Shown: one piece after another, positions 19,883 to 37,479 of the stretch | How the letters are laid out: each line of letters opens with the position of its first letter | Numbering within the stretch: the stretch's first letter is position 1 | Assembly: GCA_025677815.1 (NCBI GenBank) | Contig: JAIXMP010000012.1 | Location: 992,001-1,056,000, forward strand | Length of the DNA stretch: 64,000 nt | Reading direction: 5' to 3' | Source of the DNA: Phascolomyces articulosus | Taxonomy: Eukaryota; Mucoromycota; Mucoromycetes; Mucorales; Lichtheimiaceae | Program-made: the position numbers and the translations under genes | Notes under the pieces: model-generated | Database searches by the model: none | What the model was told of the DNA's origin: nothing | Seen by the model: the letters and a program-made list of their open reading frames with translations, nothing else

Positions 19883-21964
19883 TTAGAGTCTTGTATCCAT
19901 CTTGGTTTCTAATCGATCCAATCGTTCCAATAGTTCTGATAATACATGACCCATATTGGATGAAGGAGTAGGAGAAGGAGAAGTGGAGGATGATGTTGGT
20001 GTCATCCTATTACGATCATCCAGATGATCATCTTCTCCATGGTGACTACTATTACTTGTCGTACTTGCTCGATGATGGTGTCGATTCAACATACGTTTTT
20101 CCAATTGTTCCACACGATGACTATATCCTTGTAATTGCTGTTGCATGGCATCACGAACATGTCTTCGTACCAAAGCTTCCACCATTGTACTAGAGGATTG
20201 AAGTGTTTGAATCAGGGAAGAACTACGACGAATATGATCATCCAATGTCGTTTTCAATTGTCTTGTTTGTTCAATATTATCATACAACATTTCGAAAGGT
20301 TGCAAGAATTGTTGTTTCTTGGATAAGGTGGTGGTAGGAGGTAGAGGTGGCATCACAGCTGTCGAAGGGGCTTGGTATTGCTGTGGATGATGATATGCAG
20401 TATGAGGAACAGCAGGAGGATGGCGATGTTGTTGTTGTTGTTGTTGTTGTTGAACAGGTGGATTGGTCATGGGTGTCTTTGGGAAAGTAGCCGTACGTAA
20501 ATAATGAGGTGGATACCGTTGTTGCGAAGGAACAATAGGTGGACTAGGAAATTCAGTTTGAGGTGCACCTCTTTGTCGCTGCCAAGGCGCTGCTGTGGCA
20601 GGAGGTTGATGATGCTGTTGTCTCTGTCTCTTTTGATTCATAGCGGTCGTGGCTGTGGTTGGTTTATTAATACGTTGTTGGGTATTGGATGGGTGGCGTT
20701 GTTGTAATAATCCACCATTTTGTTTCGAAGCACGAGGATGCAATGGTGCAGAACGAATGGCATCACTTCCATTGGCATACGAAGGAGTGAAAATGGTAAG
20801 ATTGGTAGGTGCCTTGTGATGTTGTTGACCGGCTGAACGCTTTAATAAAAGCGAAGAAGGTTTTGGTAATTGTAAATGAGGATCAACTGTTGTGGCATTG
20901 GTATTGATATTATCGTTCTCGTCGTCATGAGGTGGTGTTGTTGTATGAGACAACGGCAATGACGAAGTAGAAGACGAAGATACAACCGGCGGAGAAGAAC
21001 GTGGCATAGATGACAGGCGGTTCCTGTTTAAAAAAGGTAGAGTGACACAGACCATGAGTTTTCAATGATGCACAAAAGAAATATATAAAAATATATAATA
21101 ATTATCATCCTCTTTTTTTTCTAAATTAACATTCCCCTTTTTTTTCATGCCATGGTTTTTTTTTGTGGATGGATAGATAGATAGATGGTGGTAGTGATGA
21201 TGACAATGATATGAATGAATGGATAATTATACTAAAGGGTCCTTTTTTCTCTCTCTCTTTTTTCCCCTTTATGGATCATCTATAAATATATCTAAATATG
21301 TGTATGATATAAAAGAGTTTTCTTACCTATTATCTACAACATCATCTCGACATGGATCATAAGGCATGGATTCATTCGCAGAAGGTGGAGATAATCGAAT
21401 CACAGGTGATTGAGGTTCCTCTTTAATCGTAGCCATCATGGGGGTAGTAGTAGTACTTGTAGTATTTGAACGATGAAATCGTCCTTCACGACTGTCCAGC
21501 AATCGTGTAGGAACAAATTCTTGTTCAACTAGAGCACCTGTACATATAGAAGAAGGGTTTAACTTGTCAAGATGGTGTAGCAATTCCGTTGCTTTACCAT
21601 TAAATAATTCATCTTCTGTCAATCGACATAAATGAACCAATGGATCGATATTCAACTTGGTTGCAATATGAGCCACCGCTTGGGTCATTAAATAAGAACG
21701 ACTTGTTGATTGATCCTTGCAAAACCAGGCAGGGTGTTGCTCAAATAAGGTTGTTAATAATTGGTTATATTCATTGGTATTGTTGTCAGTATTGAAAAAG
21801 AGCGCGTCCAGATCTTCAAGACATAAGAAATGAAAATGAGCATCTTTGTCTGTTGAAAATGGTGGTGATGTTAATGGAGGTGTTAATGGTGTCGGAAACA
21901 AATAGAGGCAAAAGGGTGTAGGTGGTGATCCATATTCACCAAGAGTGAGAGTTCTAATTTTCAT
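19883..21964 (-). CDS. Unrecognised 592-aa Gln/Ser/Pro-rich protein
   Basis: Two exons (21964-21327 and 21023-19883) are joined by a 303-nt GT-AG intron and close to 592 aa. I do not recognise the family. Residues ~45-150 look folded and helical (FLCLEDLDALFF, LFEQHPAWFCKD, YLMTQAVAHIATKLNIDPLV, ELLHHLDKLN). The middle ~300 residues are low-complexity, with poly-Gln, His-Gln and Ser/Thr/Pro tracts and several basic patches. The last ~180 residues contain heptad-like helices (MLYDNIEQTRQLKTTLDDHI, HRVEQLEKRML, LSELLERLDRLETKMDTRL), suggesting a C-terminal coiled coil. The makeup resembles fungal regulatory or scaffold proteins with disordered linkers, but no DNA-binding or catalytic motif is visible. 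The ATG at 21964 is the first in frame. It lies head-to-head with nothing close: ~1 kb upstream on the same strand is the 3' end of mex67. Confidence 0.75.
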
Positions 21965-23017
21965 TGCGCGTTTTGTTTGTTTGTTTGTTTGTTGATATTA
22001 TTCTAAAGGGATGGATATATAGAAAGGTAAGATAAAATGATGATGATGATGAAGAAGAAGAAGAAAAAGAAGAAGGGAATGAGTAAAATGAATGAATAGA
22101 AGAAGAAAATAAACAGACGATTATAAATATATATTTAATAAGTAGAATAATAAATAAATAAATAAAGAACAAGAAGAAGAACAAAAAAAGGGGATAATAA
22201 GTTAACTAATAATCAAATAATCAAATAATCGATCTACTCTCTCTTAATATTCTTAATATTGATTGCATTTATTTGGGTTCCATGGTCCATGTGCCACCAT
22301 ACCCGTAACTGTTGTTACGCACTTTAATTAACTATTTGTGGTCTGTTGGCGCATTGAAATCCCATTTTTATATCAGTTTAAACTTTTTCATGAATTATTA
22401 AGCGGGTATATCAATATCATCTATTTAAAAATATGAAAAATCTTTATATATATTTTATACATTGATATGAAGTAGGAGAAGAAAGGGGGGTTATAGATCA
22501 TACTATTACTATTAATAATAATAATAATAATAATGATACTAATAGTAAATGGATAAGAATGATGTTGATGGTGTCTAATATGATTATCTTTTAAACATCA
22601 CCCACCCCCCATTTCACCCCGATCCAATTTTATATAAAAACCCATTAAGTTAATTGGTTATTAACTTCTTTATTTCTCTATATTCTATGCTCCGTTTTAT
22701 GATTGATTTGAGGTCGCGCCTATTCTATCTAATGACAGTAACGGTTGTTATTATTGTTTTTGTTAATATGATTATTATTATTATTAGTTTTATTTTATTT
22801 TATTTTATTTATTTTTATAATAATTGACATTAGCTTTTTTTTTTTTAATAACACAACAGATGATTAAAAAAAAAAACTTTTTTTTTTCGTTTGCCGCAAT
22901 AAGTACAAAACTATTCTAATTGTAGAAATTTGGGATATGCATGTTTTAATGAACTATGTTGTTTAGTTGTTGATATTACTATTATTATGGAATGATACCA
23001 TGAAGAAAAAATAATAT
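21965..23017. other. Intergenic, simple-sequence rich
   Basis: This holds the upstream flank of the 592-aa gene and the 3' flank of mex67. (GAT)n/(GAA)n and (AAT)n runs occur near 22035-22080 and 22515-22535. I searched the minus strand here for a further Mex67 exon encoding a UBA domain and found none. Confidence 0.5.
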
Positions 23018-24037
23018 TTAATCAGAACCTATTCGATTGGTAATAGAACAATAGTCTTTGATATAAAACATATCTGATAAAATAGTAAAAGGACTTCCAA
23101 TGGTGGCAGCACTAAATGGATAAATATAAAAAATAAAAATAAACGAATTAATGTTTTACATAATAATTTATTCCATAATTTTAGACAACATGCATCATCA
23201 GAGAGAGAATGAAACTTACGGTGACCCTGATACAGCAGGTAAAAGGAGAAATGTACGATCAAATGAATATGGTAAAGGATTGTCGGCTACACAAGAAAAA
23301 AAATAAGCGTGTCAAAAAAGATCAATATGGAAAACTAGTTTCTGGATGAATTACCTTCTTTGAATTCTCCGTAAATTGTAACTTGTAATACAGTTGACGA
23401 TGGTCCCAAGGGTTGTTGAAATCCATCTACAATAAAGTCTTTGGATTGTGAAAGATCATGAATCGTTGCTGGTAATTTTTGAAGCACTGTGCCGATCATT
23501 TCAGGCCCAGAATATAAGTGCTTCGTGGGGTTCTCTATAAATAATAATAATAATAAATAATAAATAATAAATAACTTGATTAAATTAAGGTCGATTACCA
23601 GAAATGGTATATAAATTGATCTACCCCAAATAAAACTATTTATTTTTCCCGCCCAACCATAAACAAACACACAACACACAGTCCTCATCATTATAATCAT
23701 CACTCAAATCTATCCATCCCTTTGGAATTCTCATATTAAAAATAAGCTTATTTCAACTTACTGGATGAACTTTTCATTTTTGTAAGATTTCGATTTAAAT
23801 CAGTCCAACCAATTTTGGCATTATCATCATCCATTTGTCTCTGTTTTTGTCTTCCTCTTGTCTTTTTGGTACTTCGTAGTTTTAATAATGTACTAATAGA
23901 AAACGTGGCATTTGAATCATAGATCGATACCAAAGTCATTCTATCGGTGTCAAATAAATGTAGAAATCTAAGGATATACATTAGATTCTAGTTTGTTGTG
24001 CTCATAACATCACTCATTTATCATGATTAATTTAATT

Positions 24038-24074
<37 letters not shown>

Positions 24075-25763
24075 AAGAACCTTTACCTTGTCAAGAATTC
24101 AAAAGCAACTTTTTGACTATTTTCGTTATCAAAAAAGTAAAGGTTTGTAGCCAATGGTAAAATTCTACGTGTTTTCTGAATCATTTGTTGTTCTTCCTCA
24201 GTTAATGAAACGGGAACACCATCCAAAAACGCTAACATTGGGAACTGCTTTACGGCATTTCTAAAAAAAGAAACGAGTCATTTAAATTGGATTTGATAAA
24301 TTCAATTAATAAGCTTGAGCACTTATTTCTCTTTCTCCCCTCCCCCCCCAAAAAAAAGAATTTTATTATACCTCACATAACCACGATCATCACCACGTTG
24401 TTTGATTTCTGAATCTTTGACTGGATTACCACGTAAAATCAATTCACGTAAATATTTCAACTTGCCAGTACCACAAATAGCATCCAATCCAGAAAATGAT
24501 GTAATCACATTATTCTCCAACGACAAGTTTTGAATACTTGGAAGAAATTGGGTCATGGTCGAGACTTGCTGTACATTACGGAATCGATTGTTATTAAATG
24601 AAATCGAGATAACATGTTCAAACATTTCACCGGCTAATTTCATCAAAGCAGGTCCTACAGTAGCAGAAGCGTTGTTAGCTCCTGGAGGTCGAATTTTGGC
24701 CTTTTTCAAAATGGGATCGGATGCCATATCATCCAAATTCAAATAATTAGTGTCTGGATGCCATCGAGAACGTAAAAATTCTCGTAATGTATCAATGGTG
24801 GTGGTTGTCTTGGGTGTAAGATTGGCGGGTGGGGTGGATGTTTCAGCAGTGAATCCAGAATCGTTGAATAAGCGGATTTGAAGCTAATTGTGTATATACA
24901 ATGATAGATAGTTAATACATCCTTCTTTCTTGTTCCTAATTTCTACATTGACTTCTTTTTTCTTCTCTTACTGGTTGGGTGCCATAAATATAACCATTCA
25001 AACGAGTAATAGCATGGGCAACGGTAGGACCATCCACACTAAGTAACATTTGTCCTTGATCAACCTTCACATCCAATGGCACCCATTGTTTTTTAGATTT
25101 TTGTTGAAGATAAGGTACAACATTATGTTCTGATCCAGGTGCAAATCCAGCAATCTATTATTAAGTCAAGTCAGCATCATGATAAGGATCCAATTTTCTT
25201 AGTTTACATGACTCAAACTCTCCTTCTCCATCAGTCACTTTACCAAAATATCCACTTTTTCAACAGGCTTATTAGTTTGTTTCATTTGTATATGTTGTGC
25301 TCTTTGTCGACTATTATAAGGAGAGCTGTATATATATATAGAGTAATAATTTATATGTTAGAATACACATTTCCATAGAACACACCTGTCAAATAGCGAA
25401 AAAAAAAAAAAAAAAAACTTACAAACGTTTTCGTTTTTGCTTTTTTCCAGTCCCTCCCATAGAAATATCGTCGTCTTCCATGGCTTGGGCCTGTTTTGCT
25501 TCAGCAGGACTTGCTGTCACTGTGACAATGCGTCCAGGTTGTTGTGCTCGAAGGGCTAATGATCGTCGTTCTTTACGAGTAGTCGATCGTTTCATGGCAC
25601 CTCCTCCTCTTCCAGTATTTGATTCTTCTTTTTTTCTGGCATTAATTCCTGTTGACGAGTTGCCAATGGTCGTTGTTGCTGATTCCGTTGGTTTTTTAGG
25701 TGCTACGCCACCGAACATGGCTAAAAGACCCCGAGGGGCTTCATTTTGTTGATCTTTGTTCAT
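23018..25763 (-). CDS. mex67: mRNA export receptor Mex67 / NXF1
   Basis: Nine exons (25763-25423, 25325-25244, 25154-24972, 24883-24372, 24260-24087, 23967-23762, 23534-23355, 23286-23220, 23111-23018) close in frame to 612 aa. Mex67/NXF1 carries mRNPs through nuclear pores, normally with Mtr2/NXT1. The basic N-terminus (about 1-140) is typical of the RNA-binding arm. Residues ~142-202 match the RNA-recognition fold (KQWVPLDVKVDQGQMLLSVD). Residues ~203-400 are leucine-rich repeats (FLPSIQNLSLENNVITSFSG, LKYLRELILRGNPVKDSE, FPMLAFLDGVPVS). Residues ~410-612 are the NTF2-like domain (RRILPLATNLYFFDNENSQK, FLHLFDTDRMTLVSIYD, LPYSFDRTFLLLP, FTILSDMFYIKDYCS). The protein stops right after the NTF2 fold, with no UBA/TAP-C domain. 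Divergent neighbour: nup53, 2 kb away. Confidence 0.93.
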
Positions 25764-27742
25764 TGGACAGGGAAAAAAAGACACTCTATCGGAGAAGGTA
25801 TCCAAGACAATACACAAAAAAAAGGCATTGACCACAAAAATTTTTTTATCTTCCTTCTTCCCGCAGCAAAAAAGCTGCTTTGCCGAATAATAATTTGCGG
25901 TATGTTGTAACAATAATCATCCATAGTGGGTAGTTCATAAAGATTCCCCTTTATACATAGATACATATCTTTTTTTCATGCAATTTTTTTTATCTTTTCC
26001 CTGCATTCTCTTTAATGGGTTTATCCACTTCTATAGCAAATAGAAAGAATTCCTTAATAATACAAGATGATGAGGTCGCGACATATAGGATCCACTGGGG
26101 AATTTTTTTCAACGAAAATTTACAGTTTGCCACCCAAGTCATAACTAAACGATTGATACATCTATTTTAGCCACCATTACAATGATAATTAATTAATATG
26201 AAAAAGCATAATCATCATAATATATGATCCAAGAAATTGCTAAATGGTTTGCATAAACAATTTATCACACTCTATGCAAATTATAAAAAAAAGTCAAACA
26301 TTCTACATTATATCGCATAGACTTAATCATATAACTCTATATAACCTAGTATTGAACAAAATAAGAATACAGTTTTGCAAGGTTTTTTATTTCAAAGACT
26401 TCGTTCTTGTTTTTCTTCTTTGGAAAAGGCATTCTTCTTCGACGTGTATGAAGCAACACATCAAAAAAAAAAATACTATACTCATGCTGCTTTACCAACT
26501 ATAGCTATACTATATAAGCTCGCTTTTGAATGAAAGTATTATTATAAGCATGGATTTCCATTCTGTACTTTTGAAACTCACGTCAATAATATTTTACACC
26601 TATTATACTCTCCTCTCTTTCTGTCCTCTGATTGTTGAACATATTATATATATATATATATATATAATCACCTCGAAGATCGTTACAAAGATGAGGATCT
26701 TTGATTGTAGTCATCATATTATGATGATCAAGCAACTTTGGTTAAGTAGTGAATTTAAGCTGCAAAAACCGAAGGATTACATCTATCAGGCATGCAAAAT
26801 AAGGGGATCCATTGTATTAATTAGAACAATCAAAATGACGAAGAATAATCATATACATAAAAACTTTTATGTATATTTGCACTTCCTATATACTAATAAA
26901 AAAAGTGTATGCCCTCTTTCCTTTCAAAAGATGACTACGTATATCCAATTCTCCTTTTTTCCACATGATTGATTTGAATGAGCCAACTGGAGGAAGTATG
27001 GTAGCATGGTATGAGGATTTAATATGCAACTAATTTGTATGTTATTATATTACCATATGGATTCAAATTGATGTTTACTTAATCTACCTAAAACTATCAT
27101 TCAGGATAAATGTATATCTCTATCCATAAAAAAAAGCAACTTGATTTAACGTTGCTTTGCTTACCACATTTCATGCATTTCTGCCCTGATGTGAACATAA
27201 GTTACCGCAGCGGCTTTTAGATCAAAATGAACCATAGCCACTTGAAGAAACTCCACGCGTCAATGGAATTTTTCTATGCTATTTATCAAGGTACGCGACA
27301 ATCCATATCTTACCATTGGTAATTTATTATTATAGAAGATACCAATATCATATAAATAACTACCATCAATTGCTTTTATAATCATTTCACAGATAGTAAC
27401 ATTGCTCATTAAAAAATAGTTCAATTGACAGCTTTATTATTACACTATAATAAAGGAGTCACCACACTACTAACCACTTCTATGTTGTAGAACACACCTT
27501 TAAACCTTTTTTTACTAGTAATAAAATAATAAAATATCAAATTCTTGAATATAGTAAATCAACAACTATAAGTTTTGGATCGTCTTAATTTTTATTTCAT
27601 GTTTATGAACATTGTTATTGAACATGGAAGAGAGGCACCAAGAAAACCTTTTTTTTTTTTGGTAGAGTATTTTTTTAAACCAGCAAAAAAATTATTTTTT
27701 TTTATCCAGCCTCCTCTCACTCTCTCTTTTCTACATTATATA
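25764..27742. other. Divergent intergenic region between mex67 and nup53
   Basis: About 2 kb that must hold both promoters. A 148-codon open frame at 26526-26972 has biased, Tyr/Ile-rich composition and no homology I recognise, so I do not call it. A (TA)n run lies at 26646-26666. Confidence 0.5.
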
Positions 27743-29326
27743 ATGTTCACACAATCGTCAACAGCACAATCAAGTGGAACATTCAGTTTACGTGGTTCAG
27801 ACACTACAGGAGCCATCAACATGGAATCAGCCCCTGCTGTTTTAGCAAGCAAACCATTATTCAATAAAGTAGATACCAGCATTAATAATAGTCCATTTTC
27901 CGTCCGTTCATCCACCGTCACCACCAACAATAATAATAACAATAGCAACAATACCATGTTGTTCTCCTCTGCTTCCACCACATCAGCAACCATCAATAAT
28001 AACAATGCATCGATACCATTACAGCCTACATTAAATAATCAAGAGCCTTTCAATTTTGGTTTGGATACAACGACGCGATCAACACCTACCACGACTGGTT
28101 TCCGTACCCTTTGGACACAACCTCCTAGTTTCTTTAAAACCTCTTCCAATTCGTCGAATTCTTCACAAAGTCACTCTTTTCAAGATATTATTGATATGGA
28201 CATGGATCCAATCACTTCAGAAACAACAAGTAATGTTGCCTTTGGTGAAGGTCGATCATTATTACGATTCAGTATTAATCCAGAGGTAAATTATTATTAT
28301 TTTTTTTAAAAAAAAGCACGGGTTATTCTTTTGTTGTCCATTGAAAAACCAAACAAACAAATATATATTGATTATTTTATTAGGGCAAGCTTGCTGGTCG
28401 CAAACGAGAGAACACAATACAAAATAATGAGTGAGTTATTTTTTTATATATATTTATGGTGTGGTTTTTTTTTGGGTCCAGGAACAAGGGAACAAAAATA
28501 AAATTAATGCCCATGTTTTTACATTTTTTAGACGACGAGTATCATTCAAGCGTACTAGCATTGATGAAGGAAAAGGAAAGTCGCGTGCAGAGGATGGTAT
28601 TCAAGGTAATAGGAATCGAACTCCTACTTTTTTATAACATGAAAAACAAAGCAATAGGTTACTAAATCATTTCTATGATACGTATTGATATAGATACTGA
28701 TGCTCTTGAAAGGTAAATGTAAAAAAAAAAAAACGCGAATAAGAATAGATCGGCCCTGAACGAATAATAAACTTACCAACCTCATTCTTGTTTTTTTTTT
28801 ATTCTATAGTGAAGAAGCAGAATCCATTTATGTATTTGGTTTTCCAGTCAATACAGAACAAAAGATTATCGACCACTTTAGCACCTATGGTGAAATCGTG
28901 AAGCATGAAAAATCCCCCACCGGCAACTGGATGACCATTCGCTATTCGAAACCAGAATTTGCACAAAACGCATTAAAAAGCAATGATGTGGTCATTACAG
29001 GTGATCATTTTATTGGTGTGACGCGTGGAACGAACAAAAAGTCATTGGCAGAACAAGCTGCTGCAGAAGCTGCTCAAGCAGAGGTCAAAAAGAATGTTGC
29101 TCGTGTCATTCCTTTTGAAGAAGCAAAGGATTTGTATAAAAAACCTGGAGGTAACAAAAAACCTGACTCGACAGCGGCTACGACAACAAGCAGCGATGGT
29201 TTAGGAAGTGGAAAAGCTGGTTTGAGTGTACTAAACATTCCTACGGTGAATCCACGTGGAGATATTAAGTTGATCAAGGATAATAGTCTGTTGTCCAAGG
29301 TCAAGGACTTTTTATTTGAATGGTAG
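27743..29326 (+). CDS. nup53: Nucleoporin Nup53/Nup35 (MPPN, RRM-type)
   Basis: Five exons (27743-28285, 28384-28430, 28532-28605, 28694-28712, 28810-29326) close in frame to 399 aa. Nup53/Nup35 links the inner ring of the nuclear pore to the membrane and to Nup155/Nup93-type partners. The first ~180 residues are disordered, Ser/Thr/Asn-rich, with an Asn run. A short basic stretch follows (KLAGRKREN, RRVSFKRTS). Residues ~233-310 form the Nup35-type RRM that dimerises (ESIYVFGFPVNTEQKIIDHF, YGEIVKHEKSPTGNWMTIRY, NALKSNDVVITGDHFIGVT). The final twelve residues LLSKVKDFLFEW form the amphipathic helix that the family uses to bind the nuclear membrane. The ATG is the first in frame after a pyrimidine-rich leader. 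Exon 4 is only 19 nt. Confidence 0.93.
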
Positions 29327-29421
29327 AAATTTGAATTACACACAGATACACATCACACTCACCACAATAACGACACCTATCACTGTTCACCCTCCCAAAA
29401 AACAACCATCCAGTGCACCAT

Positions 29422-29452
<31 letters not shown>

Positions 29453-30302
29453 AGAGTTCTTATTAAATATTCACATATTATGATTATTATTACTTTGGTA
29501 TCTTTTTCTCTTGTTTTCCTTCCCCATTTCCCCATATACAACCGACCTTCATTATTATTAACTTCCATGATTTTCATCTATAGAGTTCAGATTCTGATTC
29601 TCTCTCTCACTCTTTCCCCAACCTTCAATCCTCCTCTTCCATACATATATACAAAAACTCACCCACTCACACACACATTTATTCACTTACACAACACTTT
29701 TTAACATAATGCATTCTGTATAAATTCTTATCTTTTCTTATATACTTATATAAAAAAAATAACGTAGCTTATAGGAAAATGAGACTTTTTTTGGTCTTTG
29801 GTGATCATGATATTTTTGTTTGACCCGATGATGTGTTATACCAGGCAAAAGAGGAAGGAATAGAGAGGGGGAGACAGTGGATTGTATATATATATTCTTG
29901 CGTGTATGGGAGAGCGCTCATATCATTGAAAGCTTAAATAATAAAAATAATAAAAAAGGTTCAAAAGGGTCTTTTGTTTGTATAAAAAGAAGAAATGTTA
30001 AAGGGATATACAAGGAAATAAAAAGAAGGATAAATGTTTTTTTTTTGAAAGGAACAAAAAAAAATAAAAAAAATAGTATAGGGAAAGTGGCATTGGGGGT
30101 ATATAATTCTTTTCATGTTTCTTTCATGATCCAAAAAGAAGGATTTGCCCAAATTTTGGTACGGTTTCAAATATATATATATAAAAGAAGGCATTAAAGA
30201 AGAACGAAAGAAAGAAAAAGGGAGAAATAGATAGAAAATGATGATGGTTTGTGGTTTCGAATAGGTATGAGAGAGAGAGAGAGAGACAGGAGGGTATTAT
30301 AA
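29327..30302. other. Convergent intergenic region (nup53 / kinesin)
   Basis: This holds the 3' flanks of nup53 (plus) and the kinesin gene (minus). It contains a (TA)n run at 29427-29450, (CA)-rich tracts and a (GA)n run near 30269-30284. No gene seen. Confidence 0.5.
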
Positions 30303-34517
<4,215 letters not shown>

Positions 34518-36900
34518 GAGCAAGCAAAGAAGGGCGGGGGTAACGGGAGAGGGGGGTGTTAAAAAAAGGTTGAAATGCGAAGTAGAAATAAAAAGAGAGA
34601 GAGAGAAAAAGAGAGCGTGTAATCAATTTTTTTAAGTGTGGATTTGAATCCTAAAAAAAGCTTATTACATATTCTATACCTCAGGATCACACACACACAC
34701 AAACACTTATCTTTATACACTCACATTATCATCTTTATTCCTCTTCTAATATTATTATTATTATTTGCCATACAAACAAATCTGATGGTTTTCAATTCTA
34801 CTAATCATTTTGTGTGTGAAAATGAATCATCCACCTTAAAAGTGGGAACTGTGTGTCCCTTAATTTTTTTTAGGTCCCCAAGCAAAAAAAAAAAAAATAG
34901 TTACTCCGAATCTGACCTGGAGGATGAGATGCATTGATTACGTTTTTTTATATTATCTTTTTTCTAACATGATGATAAACTCACCTTATAATTATAAACT
35001 CATTGTTCATCCAAAATATTTGATTTATTTATATTCAATTAGTATAAAAGGCGACAAGAAGAATTTATTACTGCAGCGATCTAGCTGTCTGTTGTTGTGT
35101 ATGTGTGCAACAACAACTACAACGGAACAGTGAACGGAGTTATATAATATTGTGTTCCTGGAAAAACGAAATTTACAGAGAAGGTGTGCACTGCATCATT
35201 GGTATCACATTACACCACCATCATCATCAATCAGAGTTGTAATTAAATTTTGAATGACGCTCAAATTGACGTTTGAACTATCTTAGGATAAAACTATTAC
35301 TATCAAACCTTACTCTTAAATGTTGTTTTAATAACAGTACATACTACGTCTCTGATAACTAATAACCCTATACATCTGTCCACTTGCATAATAAATGAAC
35401 AATTCATACTATTATGTAGCAAACAAAATCCAAGGATTTGTTATTAAATTTTTTTTTGAATATTTGACCCTGTTTATTTAGATGAGTAGTTAAAATACAA
35501 TATGAATCTCTTAGTATATAAACGCTACTGAATGATGAAAAGAAAATTCAAGGTTGTTGATGCAGGAATTTGGCTTGGAGAGTATCTATATTCTATATAT
35601 AAAAATGGAGAAGCTATTGGATCAAGTCTTTTTTTTTTTACAATTCAATGAAGAGAATGTCTTGTTTAAAGGTTTCTTTCAATCATTATTATACTGAATT
35701 TCTTGGTTTATTTGATCATTAATAATAACAAGAAGAAAGAGGTGATCAAAGTGTGTTATGCAATCTATGCATTTTCTGTTATTTAACTATACACGTTGGT
35801 TTCGTTTTGATTTGGTTATTACGCAAGAATATTAATAAAACTTTAGAGTAAAAATTTTTATTACTAAAAACAAATCGAGGTTTAATACTGCCTCTTCAAA
35901 TGCATTTTTTTAAAATTAGCATCGTTAGTTTCCGGGTGCACAAAACGACCAAGTATGGTTGTTATCGTGATGAGTATAATAAATTATTATACTATAATAA
36001 TACATAACCATTTAATTTTCCAACAATACAAAAAATGAGTGATACAAGTTTCCTCCATATATAAAGCAAAACAACTTTACAACGATAAGGAAGAGAGAAG
36101 AAATGCATGCGTTGAAGAATAAAGTCCATAGTGGCAATATAAATTTATTTAGTATCTTGCTATAAAATAATCATGATTTATAGAAGAACTTCATTAATTT
36201 CTTAGAGCCTTGATTTACTTTCTTGAGGGCCATCTAATCCATGTGCTAAACTGCCTCTTGAACTATCCCTTGATAGATTTAATGTCCTTCATAATTAAGG
36301 GTGCGTTTTTGTTGCTGCATAAGGAATAGAGATGGATATAAAAGTGCTGTTTCTAGAACAGGGTCAGAAATTGGTAATTTATAATTGATAATCTCCAGCT
36401 ATGAATAGCTATCTACGTATTAGACAACACAACCAAGTGTTGTGTATCTATTAAAATTAAAATCTGTAACGATCTGTTATTCTTTTTCTCAAATAAGCTA
36501 TATACGAATTGGTTTCTTTTTTTTAAAAAAAAAGTACTCTTCTTTATACGTCCATTTCTTTTATAACGCTACTCATTATCCATAGCTCATTTCATTGGTA
36601 AAACGAAATTTAATAAGGAAAGTATTTTTGTTGAACATGCAATGATGTCCGATGTCGCTTCATGTTGAATATTTTTTATAATGTGACATACTAACCCAGC
36701 ATAACTGTCCAGTGTGAGCACATACACAGAGTATCCTAAATATATATGATAAATTGGCACTAGTATTATACTTTTATCAATTGATGATTGATACTGTAGT
36801 ATACACAACTACAAATATCAGTATAAATGTAGTAGTCTAAATCGCGACCGTGCCAAAAAGCGAAATTGTTAATGGCCAAGCATTATTCATATAAACTTAC
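34518..36900. other. Gene-free AT-rich stretch
   Basis: This begins with the kinesin upstream region. No coding block with family resemblance was found on either strand. Open frames are short and compositionally like the surroundings. Confidence 0.45.
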
Positions 36901-36953
36901 AATGAATAAAGACACATGTGTCTGAAGAAAATAAAAGAAAACAAAAACCCTAC

Positions 36954-37479
36954 CCTGTAAACCGTGTTTTTACCCGTAATATTGTCTATAAACACTTGCG
37001 AAATGCTGGATGCGTCAGAATGACGTATGAATAAATCAATAAGGAAACTTTCGCCTATTTTTATTTTCATCTGAAAAAAATAAAAATAAAACACTGATCC
37101 TATACTGAATATTATAATTACAAGAATAAAATCGAAGCATTATTTACTATATCTTGTGATAAGCGACGTCACGTCCACCGTGTCCATTAGTTGATTCATG
37201 ATGAACGTTATCAACTACATCATACAGGTATTCTTTTGCGACAATTTCTTTATTATCTTTCATTAACGTGCGGTCAGTGCGGTCGGTATTGGTTGTAAAG
37301 TTATTTCTAATCTTGAATTTAAAATTGGTATTACTTAACGTTAACTTTGGATCCAATAGAGTAGCTACATCGTCATTGTAAACAACGCTAGATAATATAC
37401 ACACAAAGTTTTGTCGTTGTGCTTCCTGATGATCATTAATAAAGACTTCAACAAGATCAACAAAATAACCAACTCCGAT
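36954..37479 (-). pseudogene. Coding-like relic of unknown family
   Basis: Two minus-strand blocks read like real protein. Block 1 (37479-37148) follows an aatag acceptor-like site and reads IGVGYFVDLVEVFINDHQEA, DDVATLLDPKLTLSNTNFKF, LMKDNKEIVAKEYLYDVVDN. Block 2 (37070-36954) follows a pyrimidine-tract cag and reads KIGESFLIDLFIRHSDASSI, SQVFIDNITGKNTVYR. A simple GT-AG join of the two would create a stop (TA plus A), so the gene is broken or the exon chain is more complex. Further upstream (about 37900-37600) there are fragments such as HDMWVDFSLLYYDGT in other frames. I do not recognise the family. Confidence 0.45.

Noticed and set aside
26526..26972. 148-codon plus-strand open frame
   Set aside because: Biased Ile/Tyr/Lys composition typical of AT-rich intergenic DNA, no motif, and includes a TA dinucleotide run.
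34600..34680. tRNA-like sequence (gatttgaatcc)
   Set aside because: No matching acceptor, D or anticodon stem around it.
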